Source: an uncultured Clostridia bacterium | GTDB lineage: Bacteria; Bacillota; Clostridia; Oscillospirales; Acutalibacteraceae | Length of the DNA: 32,819 nt | Direction: 5' to 3' | NCBI GenBank assembly: GCA_944384705.1 | Contig: CALWUI010000014.1 | Location: forward strand, 1 to 32,819 | In this document: positions 15,190 to 21,474 of the stretch, piece by piece | Numbering within the stretch: the stretch's first letter is position 1 | Layout: every line of letters starts with the position of its first letter | Translations under genes and position numbers: made by a program | The notes under the pieces: model-generated | What the model was told of the DNA's origin: nothing | The model's input: only the letters and a program-made list of their open reading frames with translations | Database searches by the model: none

Positions 15190-15427
15190 GAAATCTTTCT
15201 GTTAGCACACATTAGGAATATACAGACAAACAGTAATGACCTGTTGCCTCCATGCCGATAATGCAGTTGTCCGCAGTGATGATAAATTTCTGCATTAAGG
15301 CAAGCAGCTTTTCACAACCATTTTGTTTGTTAGAGAAAGAAATTGTTTTCACAAAGAAGTTTACCGTCACTATCAATTATTGAAGCTTGGTGTTTATGTT
15401 TGCAATATTAATTCCTATGTAGAACAT
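15190..15427 (-). pseudogene. Decayed IS110-family transposase N-terminus
   Basis: On the minus strand from ATG 15427 the frames spell the start of an IS110 DEDD transposase: MFYIGINIANINTK with the first catalytic Asp position changed to Asn, then SNKQNGCEKLLALMQKF, and NCIIGMEATGHYCLSVYS, the conserved second motif. An in-frame stop follows the Leu-Gln near codon 16, and the rest of the gene is missing. This copy differs from the nearly complete IS110 at 30311-31798. Confidence 0.65.
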
Positions 15428-15598
15428 ATTTACACCTGCTTAAATTTATTTGTGCAGATAAAGCCTATACCTCTGTTTCTTTATGGAATACAATCTCGTT
15501 AGATATTCAGCAACTTGGTGATAGCCAGCTCATTCGCATAAGCCCATAAAGATGAGGCGCAACCCTGATTTTGGAAAACGAGCTTCAATGAGGTTCCC
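15428..15598. other. Gene-free junction between mobile-element fragments
   Basis: I see no gene here. The stretch links the decayed IS110 fragment to the repeat at 15599 and the group II intron fragment. A short hairpin (GAGGT/ACCTC) straddles its right end. Confidence 0.4.
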
Positions 15599-15691
15599 TG
15601 CGACCTCTATCTGTATAGACTCATTATCTCATATGGTTTATGAGATAACAAGAAATTTCGATATTCCTTCTCAAAAATATCTTATCTTTAT
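15599..15691 (+). repeat. ~93-bp repeat, inverted copy at 32713-32805
   Basis: The sequence from TGCGACCTCTATCTGTA to AAAATATCTTATCTTTA is about 93% identical to the reverse complement of 32713-32805. Both copies contain short inverted repeats (ATCTCATA/TATGAGAT here; CGATATT/AATATCG in both) and both read open in one frame (HMVYEITRNFDIPSQKY here, HMVYDITRSFDIPSQKY there). It may be a mobile repeat or a remnant of a duplicated short gene. Confidence 0.65.
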
Positions 15692-15730
15692 AAAAAAAAT
15701 CACCTATCGCTATAAAATTGTACAAAAAAG

Positions 15731-16200
15731 ATGCCCTGGTACATACCGAAAACAGTGAGACAAGTTGAAATTCCGAAACCAAATAGAAAAATGAGACAAC
15801 TTGGTATTCCAGCAATTTGGGTTAAAATCGTGCAGCAATGCATCTTGCAGGTTCTAGAACCAATCTGTGAAACAAAATTCTACATAAGCCGTTATGGGTT
15901 TAGACCAAGCCAGTCAGCAGAGAACACGCTAGCAGGTAGCTATAAAAAGATTCATCAGCAAAATCCCCATTTTGTTGTAGAGACGTTGATATTAAGGGAT
16001 TCTTTAATAATGTGAACCACACAAAATTAATAAAACAGATGTGGCACATAGGAATTTGATACAAGAAGCTAATTTGTATAATCAAAGAAATGCTGGAAGC
16101 TCCGATTATTATGCAAAACAGAAAAAAAGTCTGTCCAAAGAAAAGAACACAGCAAGGGGAATAACTGGAAATGTTCTGAACATAGAGCATAAGTGGCCTT
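15731..16200 (+). pseudogene. Group II intron reverse transcriptase/maturase fragment
   Basis: The reading frame gives VEIPKPNRKMRQLGIPAIW, then IVQQCILQVLEPICETKFY and YGFRPSQSAENTLA, which are RT motifs 1-2 of group II intron maturases. After 15970 a frameshift leads to DIKGFFNNVNHTKLIKQMW, the first palm Asp region, and then to stops. The YADD catalytic motif and the X, D and En domains are missing. It is decayed and cannot support splicing or mobility. Confidence 0.85.
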
Positions 16201-16434
16201 GAGAGCTAGGTTGTGGTGGTAATTATTCTCTCATTAAATCTAAAGAAGCACATATTTTGACTCATGCAACCAAAAAATCTACAATAGAGTACTATTTGGA
16301 ATGCTTAGGACTTAATAAATCTCAGGTATTAAAAATTGATAGACTTAGAAAATTAGCATAATTAGCAAAAATTTAGATTTTAAAAAAATCTGCGACTAGA
16401 AACGTGTAAATTTACTTTATTTTTACAAAACTTA

Positions 16435-16570
16435 AATTTGATGGAACGCCGTGTGCGGTGAAAATCGCATGCACTGTGTAAAGCTAGGGAAATCCGGAAA
16501 TTGTCTCAAGGGATTACCCGTCACTATATTTAGGCGACGGCAAGAGGATCGAGGTATATTTACTAATATA
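16435..16570 (+). mobile_element. 3' ribozyme remnant of a group II intron
   Basis: After the broken RT comes GGAACGCCGTGTGCGGTGAA, then TCGCATGCACTGTG, typical of the stem that follows an intron ORF, and a further structured stretch to about 16570. It has the same orientation as the RT fragment, so both probably belong to one degenerate intron of roughly 0.9 kb. Confidence 0.45.
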
Positions 16571-16626
16571 AGCACTTTAATCCTAGTTTAATTTCAACAT
16601 TAAAAATCATATTCGCAGTTTATAAA

Positions 16627-16664
16627 AATATTCTATTATAATTTTTATAATTAATTAGAATATT
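16627..16664. repeat. AT-rich inverted repeat upstream of the Nif11-leader gene
   Basis: AATATTCTA (16627-16635) and TAGAATATT (16656-16664) are perfect 9-bp arms around a further AT-rich near-palindrome, ending 19 bp before the -35 of the next gene. It may be an operator or a transcription terminator for the intron remnant. Confidence 0.4.
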
Positions 16665-16683
16665 GATTATTAATATAAAAATA

Positions 16684-16712
16684 TTGACCTTTATTAATAA
16701 TTTTTATATAAT
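16684..16712 (+). promoter_or_regulatory. Strong sigma-A promoter of the Nif11-leader gene
   Basis: TTGACC (16684-16689) and a perfect TATAAT (16707-16712) are separated by exactly 17 bp, 50 bp before the ATG. This suggests the gene is expressed even though decayed elements surround it. Confidence 0.75.
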
Positions 16713-16762
16713 ATATCCATAGCTTTTTTATATTGTGATATTTTAAAAGGAGAGTGTTTTTT

Positions 16763-19222
16763 ATGGAAAAACAAGTAAAGGAATTTTATGAAAAAATGAA
16801 GGATAATTTAGAATTTAATCAAAAACTTTTATCTATTAAAGAAAAATATTCAACAATAAAAAATCCTGAAGAGCAAATAAAAATAATAATCAAAGAATTT
16901 ATAATCCCTTTTGCTCAAAAACATGGATATGATTTTAGCTTTCAAGAATTATTAGACTTCGAAGAAAAATCAAAAAAGCGTAACATAGTTCCTCTAGACG
17001 ATGACGTTTTGGAAGATGTAAGTGGTGGCTTTAGTCCTCAATTTAACGCATTATGTTTAACTGCTTTGTTAGGAGTATTTGGCGGTTTTGCTGCAGTTAC
17101 TGCTAATGCTGAGGGTGAAACTAATTCCTCTGAAGTGCCTGCTCCAGTTGTGACTATGCAAAATAGTTCTTCAACTAATGAGAATTCTGCTGATGAAAAA
17201 AGACAAACTTTTATACAATCAGAAGTTCAAAAGGTTTTAGAACGTTGCAAAACTATTGCTGACTATGACAGGGAACTAAGAGATCTCGAAAGCTTAAGTG
17301 ATGCAAGGAAAACATTTGATGAGGACTTAATCTTGGCGCAAAAAAATGCACTATTAGAAAAGAAAGATCAACTTCAAAAACAGGAAGAACAAGAGAGAAA
17401 GCTTCGAGAAGAGCAACAACGCCAGGAAGAAACTCGACGCAAAGCTGAAGAACAAGCTAGAAAAGCTCAGGAAGAACGTGCCTCTAGAGTAAATAATTAT
17501 GTTACAAGCCATGTAGAGAAATTAAAAAATAGTGCAGCCCTCGGCAAAGAAATAAATAATTTACAAAATGAATTAAACGATATCGACAGCAAAGTGCAAC
17601 AGGCAGCTAGCACTGAAAAATTTCGTCAAGCAAATGAACAAAGAAACAAAGCTAGAAACTGGTTTAAAAATCACCAAATAAACTGGGGCGGCAATACTGA
17701 CCCTAGCGCAAGAAATTTCTTAAGTGTATCAGAAGCTAAAGAAGCTTATGGACAGATAATTGGCCAACTAAATGAAATAAAAAGACTAAAAGACAATGAA
17801 GTAAAGATTCAAAAAGAAAAAGAGGAAAAAGAAAGGCGGAGAGCTAAAGCTGAGGCTGAGCAGCAAAGATTAGCTGAAGAACAACGCAAAGAAATAGAAA
17901 AACAAAAAGCCATAGATAAAGCTTATAAGCAAGTGGATTTTCACGAAAGTATAATAGACGCCAAACTAGAGCAAGGTAACTTAACAATAAACGTTAATGA
18001 TTATTTAGAACAAGTTAAATTGGATAATAAAAAAATAAAATCAATATTAGATAAATTTAAATTAGACAATGAAACTCCAAAAACTATTACATTTTCTGGA
18101 ACGAATATGTGGGAATTTAAAGTTAGAAGAGGCGATTATCAGGGGACATTAAGAGTATTCGATAATGAAGACAATGTATTCACGAGCATTAGCATACCGT
18201 CCTCTTTTAACAGCAAAACTAACTTAATTGTTGATTTTGAGGGAAACATACATGCCAAAGATTCTTCCGGAAAAGAGCTTTCTACTATAACTTTAGGAGT
18301 GTCTGATTTTAATTCTATAAAAGAAACTTATCCAAATATAGATTTACTAACACCGGGTGAAGGAGTTTCTAGCCTTAAAATGCAAACAAGCACAGGCGAT
18401 ATATTGCAAAAAAGGCAAGGTGGATACGTATATTTGTATAACACAAGCTCTAACAAAGGCGTTAACCTAAATGAAAATGATATGGAATTATTTAAATTGT
18501 TAGGTGCCAAAGACGGTAAAATTTGGCTTGTAGATAGAAGTTTAAATGTAACGGCTCCTGAGAATGTTATTGCAAAACCTAGGTTATTATCAAGCTTCTT
18601 TAGTAGTGCTTCTAAACAAAATATGGACAGAATTAAACAAGAGCTTGTTAAAGAAAGAATAAATATTACTGACTGTGCACAAGATTTTACCAGTGGATAT
18701 TCTATACTAATTTCAAATAGCGCAAAGCTTGATAATATAAAAGAATATTCTAAAGAACTTCAACAAATTTTAAAAGAAGAAATGATAAAATCATTATTAA
18801 ATTCTCAGGATGATTCTTTAAAAAAATATATGGACGAAATACAAGCTATTTTATATTCTAGCGATAAAACTCAAAAGGTTATAAATTATGATGCTATAAA
18901 GAATTTAGCTAAAAATGCAACTTTCAGAACTGGTATGTGGAAAAATTCTAAACCTTATGTTCTTGTTCCTATTTATACAACAGAAAAAAACTCTTCAAAT
19001 AATAATGCAGCTGCATCTTTGGCTGTTAGCGCTGCAACTATGAATATCTATGCAGATAATTCTGTTGCTCAGCTTAAATGGAACAATCAAGATCCAAACC
19101 ATATCGTTTTTCAAAAGCCTAAAAATTTTCCAACAGTTAGTGTTTCTAATGCATATAATCTTTTTAATAAAGAAATACAACAATCAACTAGCAATACTAC
19201 TACACTTATCGAAATCGATTAA
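16763..19222 (+). CDS. Giant protein with Nif11-like RiPP leader, double-Gly motif and coiled coils
   Basis: Residues 1-89 of this 819-aa protein look like a Nif11-type leader: FYEKMKDNLEFNQKLLSI, a helical middle, HGYDFSFQELLDF, then DDDVLEDVSGG, ending at Gly88-Gly89 like the cleavage site of C39-peptidase exporters. A hydrophobic segment follows (about 94-113) ending in AVTANAEG. Two charged coiled coils (about 195-245 and 340-390, rich in E/K/R/Q) and a roughly 420-residue C-terminal region with beta-type and helical parts that I do not recognise make up the rest. Ordinary Nif11 precursors are 70-130 aa. ATG at 16763 has AAAGGAGAG 8 nt upstream; the in-frame GTG at 16754 is rejected. No modification enzyme or C39 transporter lies nearby. 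Confidence 0.75.
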   Translation: MEKQVKEFYEKMKDNLEFNQKLLSIKEKYSTIKNPEEQIKIIIKEFIIPFAQKHGYDFSFQELLDFEEKSKKRNIVPLDDDVLEDVSGGFSPQFNALCLTALLGVFGGFAAVTANAEGETNSSEVPAPVVTMQNSSSTNENSADEKRQTFIQSEVQKVLERCKTIADYDRELRDLESLSDARKTFDEDLILAQKNALLEKKDQLQKQEEQERKLREEQQRQEETRRKAEEQARKAQEERASRVNNYVTSHVEKLKNSAALGKEINNLQNELNDIDSKVQQAASTEKFRQANEQRNKARNWFKNHQINWGGNTDPSARNFLSVSEAKEAYGQIIGQLNEIKRLKDNEVKIQKEKEEKERRRAKAEAEQQRLAEEQRKEIEKQKAIDKAYKQVDFHESIIDAKLEQGNLTINVNDYLEQVKLDNKKIKSILDKFKLDNETPKTITFSGTNMWEFKVRRGDYQGTLRVFDNEDNVFTSISIPSSFNSKTNLIVDFEGNIHAKDSSGKELSTITLGVSDFNSIKETYPNIDLLTPGEGVSSLKMQTSTGDILQKRQGGYVYLYNTSSNKGVNLNENDMELFKLLGAKDGKIWLVDRSLNVTAPENVIAKPRLLSSFFSSASKQNMDRIKQELVKERINITDCAQDFTSGYSILISNSAKLDNIKEYSKELQQILKEEMIKSLLNSQDDSLKKYMDEIQAILYSSDKTQKVINYDAIKNLAKNATFRTGMWKNSKPYVLVPIYTTEKNSSNNNAAASLAVSAATMNIYADNSVAQLKWNNQDPNHIVFQKPKNFPTVSVSNAYNLFNKEIQQSTSNTTTLIEID

Positions 19223-19251
19223 TAAAGCTCACTCTTCCGCAAGCTCCAGAT

Positions 19252-19482
19252 TTACCTTCGCCAAGTTGTGATGCCCTCCACGGCTTTTGTCCCCGAACGA
19301 ATTAGGCATTTTTCGCCGATAGAACAAGCCTTAACGCTTGCCTGCTATTCGTGACCGCAAGTGCCTTTCCACCATATCAGCTTATTTGAACCATATGTAA
19401 TCTTGTCCGGCGTTAAAGGCAGTTTTTTCTCCGACCATTCCAAAACAAGCTCAGGCTGGACTGTTGATAAAATGTTATTCAT
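19252..19482 (-). pseudogene. Zinc-ribbon repeat protein fragment (DUF4379-like), with internal stop
   Basis: From ATG 19482 (GGAAGGAGAG upstream) the minus strand reads PELVLEWSEKK, then YGSNKLIWWKGTCGHE, a TAG stop at codon 46 (19345-19347) where Trp is expected, and then QASVKACSIGEKCLIRSG. This is one unit of the treble-clef repeat found in large zinc-ribbon proteins, in which the second CxxC should read CPxC; here the last Cys is Arg. The frame stops at 19252. It is a dead fragment with somewhat higher GC than its surroundings, consistent with transfer. Confidence 0.6.
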
Positions 19483-19559
19483 ATCAAATTCTCTCCTTCC
19501 TCTGCGATTATTATAAGAAAGTCAAGGTATTAATGTAATTTACGAATAGTTAGAGAAAA

Positions 19560-19599
19560 AGTCCTTTGAGAATGGTGGCTATTCCTCTCTCAAAGGACT
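19560..19599 (-). terminator. Rho-independent terminator (minus strand)
   Basis: A perfect 12-bp stem (19560-19571 with 19588-19599) is followed on the minus strand by TTTTTCTCT. It is placed to end the transcript of the small ORF that stops at 19635. Confidence 0.75.
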
Positions 19600-19634
19600 C
19601 GACATATCCCAATTATTTATCCTTATAAAAGATT

Positions 19635-19859
19635 TTATCCGGTATAAGCTTCATCAGCCGTATTTTTGAAATTTTGTTTTTCAAGCCATTCACGTTCTTC
19701 TTCGTTTTCAGGAATATCAATTCGTTCAATCTTAAAAATGACCGGCCTTGTTCCATCATTACAACAAGCAATCATCATGCGCTCGTCATTTGTCCATAAT
19801 AGAGTCACCCTGTAACGCAGTATAAACATATCTGTTAATTGCGTCCCAAGCTTCACCAC
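19635..19859 (-). CDS. Small acidic protein of unknown function, probably frameshifted
   Basis: The frame of up to 74 aa contains ERMMIACCNDGTRPVIFKIE and ends in a Glu-rich tail (PENEEEREWLEKQNF). Its apparent N-terminus (VKLGTQLTDMFILRY) has no ribosome-binding site. The alternative frame just upstream reads MNRKFCGEAWDAINRYVYT, which looks more natural; joining the two by a one-base shift near 19800-19815 would give one protein of about 80 aa. I cannot assign a family. It is followed by a good terminator, so it was once an expressed gene, perhaps part of a transposon. Confidence 0.4.
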   Translation of the reverse strand: MVKLGTQLTDMFILRYRVTLLWTNDERMMIACCNDGTRPVIFKIERIDIPENEEEREWLEKQNFKNTADEAYTG

Positions 19860-20150
19860 AAAATTTCCTATTCATCAAGTGATAAAAGTCATCTTGTTGT
19901 GGGGCTTGTATTACTTGTATCTGATTTACTCACTTGAGTTACGCTTGCCTTTAGTAGTTAGCTGCTTATAGCTAGTTCTTCTGACACATACACCTTATAT
20001 CAGATTTCTGTTCAACAGTCTACGATTTAGTTACCTCTTCTTCTCGCCTGTACTCAAAATATATCTTTGAGAGTAGCTATAGGATTTCTCACCAACTGCT
20101 ACCTCGTGGATTTTCATAGCAAAATAACGGCACACCCTTTATATTACAAA
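19860..20150. other. Gene-free stretch with reading-frame debris
   Basis: No intact gene is seen. The minus strand contains a short open piece (KIHEVAVGEKSYSYSQRYIL) followed by several stops, which suggests a decayed gene of a mobile element. Confidence 0.35.
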
Positions 20151-20153
20151 AGC

Positions 20154-20179
20154 AGGAGCAAGGAGATTATCTTGCTCCT
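20154..20179 (-). terminator. Terminator of the XRE regulator at 20193
   Basis: A 9-bp stem (20154-20162 with 20171-20179) is followed on the minus strand by GCTTTTGTAAT. It lies 13 bp after the stop of the XRE gene. Confidence 0.65.
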
Positions 20180-20192
20180 ATTGCTTATTCAA

Positions 20193-20408
20193 TTAATTTC
20201 TTTGGTATGGCTGGGGATTATCTGTTAATCCAGCTAGATAATCCATGCTTGTGTCAAAAGCTATTGCTAATCTTTTGCATTGTTCAAAGGTAAGATGTCT
20301 GTGGCCGTTTTCTAATTTAGAATAATCGCTCTGATCTATTCCTGTAAGGTGCTGAACCTTTAACTGCGTAAAACCTCTTTCTTTTCTCAACTTTTTTAAC
20401 CTGTTCAT
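20193..20408 (-). CDS. XRE family helix-turn-helix regulator
   Basis: This 71-aa protein is one Cro/CI HTH domain: NRLKKLRKERGFTQLKVQHL, DQSDYSKLENGHRHLTFEQC, then FDTSMDYLAGLTDNP. ATG at 20408 is chosen, with GGTGATGACA just before it; in-frame codons 6 and 12 bp upstream overlap that ribosome-binding site. It is divergent from the small Cys-rich gene at 20492, and the 83 bp between them carry two direct repeats and a palindrome built of ATTATGGT half sites. Inference: it represses its own gene and the divergent one. Confidence 0.88.
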   Translation of the reverse strand: MNRLKKLRKERGFTQLKVQHLTGIDQSDYSKLENGHRHLTFEQCKRLAIAFDTSMDYLAGLTDNPQPYQRN

Positions 20409-20415
20409 TGTCATC

Positions 20416-20469
20416 ACCATAAATATTATGGTATATTTGACCTATTGACATTATGGTGTTTTTGACCTA
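20416..20469. promoter_or_regulatory. Repeated operator half sites between divergent genes
   Basis: Two 20-bp direct repeats of the form ATTATGGTxTxTTTGACCTA (20425-20444 and 20450-20469, 18 of 20 identical) are 25 bp apart. The first also forms a palindrome ACCATAA-ata-TTATGGT (20416-20432) that covers the region just upstream of the XRE start codon. The second overlaps the plus-strand promoter. Confidence 0.65.
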
Positions 20470-20473
20470 AAAT
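20445..20473 (+). promoter_or_regulatory. Sigma-A promoter of the small Cys-rich gene
   Basis: A perfect TTGACA (20445-20450) and TAAAAT (20468-20473) are spaced by 17 bp, and are overlapped by operator repeat 2. The short leader is about 12 nt before the TTG start codon. Confidence 0.7.
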
Positions 20474-20491
20474 TAATTCGGAGTGATTTTT

Positions 20492-20668
20492 TTGAAAGAT
20501 ATAAAATGTGAAAATTATTTTTGTGTTTATTTTTATAAAGGCCTTTGCAGGTTAGAAGCTATAAATTTATCAGTAACTGGAATTTGCAACTCTTGTATTT
20601 ACGTAGATGTTGATGAAGTATATTTAAACAAGCAGCGAGAAAAACTTTTGGCAATTCTAAAAGACTAG
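20492..20668 (+). CDS. Small Cys-rich, probably metal-binding protein
   Basis: This 58-aa protein has six Cys-spaced positions in the first 40 residues (KCENYFC, then GLC, GICNSC), the pattern of a small zinc finger, followed by a helical tail (NKQREKLLAILKD). The start is TTG at 20492 with GGAGTG 8 nt upstream; the in-frame GTG at 20483 lies inside that site. It is divergent from and probably repressed by the XRE protein. The function is unknown; comparable mini-proteins are frequent in Clostridia. Confidence 0.65.
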   Translation: MKDIKCENYFCVYFYKGLCRLEAINLSVTGICNSCIYVDVDEVYLNKQREKLLAILKD

Positions 20669-20695
20669 AAAAGTATTTGTTTTTAAATTCATCTA

Positions 20696-21343
20696 TTATA
20701 AAAAATATCTGATGCAAGCCAATGAAATCAAAATTATACCGGATAAAATCATAAAAAATTTAGAATTAATCTTTTTAAATAAAGTTAGTTTTTGGCCACC
20801 AAAAAGGCCCAGACTTAAAAATAAGAATTGACATATTCCAACCATAACCGGAACAAAAAAATTGTTTATTCCAGAAACAGCACTGCTTATTCCAGCACCA
20901 AAAGAATCAATCGAAAGTGCAACCCCTAAATAAAGAGCTTCTTTTATACCAATATTTTTTGAACTTTCTTCGTCATGTTTTTTTGTTGTATTATAAATAA
21001 TCTTTATGGTAATTCCAATTGGGTTTAATCTAAGAAGCCAAGTTTTAATAGGTTTTTGAGATGGAACTTTTTTTTCATTTTTTCCTATTGCCTGAATTAT
21101 TACTCCTATACCAAGCAACCCCAGCATTACCACGCCAAGCAGTTTAGCCAGATATTCTGGTAAAAATAATAGAATTATACTGCCAAGCCCAATTGCAATT
21201 GCAGTAAATATTAAAGAAATCAAACTAATGATAAATTTAGGTATAAAAGATATTTTTATATTCCGTAATCCATAAGAAATACCTATTCCTAAAGCATCCA
21301 TACTCAAAGAAATTGCTAGTAGGATACTCGACAAGAACCACAT
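20696..21343 (-). CDS. ytaF: Sporulation membrane protein YtaF (MntP-like)
   Basis: This 215-aa protein has six hydrophobic helices in two related halves, each carrying a membrane Asp motif: SLSMDALGIGISYG at the start, and ALSIDSFGAGISSAVSG in the second half. This is the YtaF branch of the MntP/LysE-like cation exporters, known as sporulation membrane proteins in Firmicutes. ATG at 21343 has GGTGAAAAAAG upstream. It is divergent from the Ca2+-type P-ATPase gene, 131 bp apart, so the pair may both handle divalent cations. Confidence 0.92.
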   Translation of the reverse strand: MWFLSSILLAISLSMDALGIGISYGLRNIKISFIPKFIISLISLIFTAIAIGLGSIILLFLPEYLAKLLGVVMLGLLGIGVIIQAIGKNEKKVPSQKPIKTWLLRLNPIGITIKIIYNTTKKHDEESSKNIGIKEALYLGVALSIDSFGAGISSAVSGINNFFVPVMVGICQFLFLSLGLFGGQKLTLFKKINSKFFMILSGIILISLACIRYFL

Positions 21344-21474
21344 CTTTTTTCACCTCGAATGTATTTTTATCAATATATGCTTTTTCGACAGATTTTGTTT
21401 CTTTGCCAACTCATAACTCTATAGGTCAGTGAATATAAATTCATCATGGACAACAAATTTAGGGAGTTGAGTTG

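Noticed and set aside
15552..15758. A real 68-aa protein starting at 15552
   Set aside because: No ribosome-binding site; the frame joins unrelated pieces (junction DNA, the 93-bp repeat and intron sequence). Only the repeat part shows possible coding conservation.
16684..16712. The Nif11-leader gene as part of the group II intron
   Set aside because: It has its own strong promoter and ribosome-binding site, starts about 190 bp after the intron 3' remnant, and has no similarity to intron-encoded proteins.
12212..20200. A CRISPR array near the Card1-like gene
   Set aside because: I looked for regularly spaced direct repeats of 24-40 bp on both sides and found none; the inverted repeats seen are single hairpins.
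21344..21474. A yybP-ykoY manganese riboswitch before ytaF or the P-ATPase
   Set aside because: The gap is only 131 bp and lacks the conserved GGGGAGUA-type core and the paired arms of that class.
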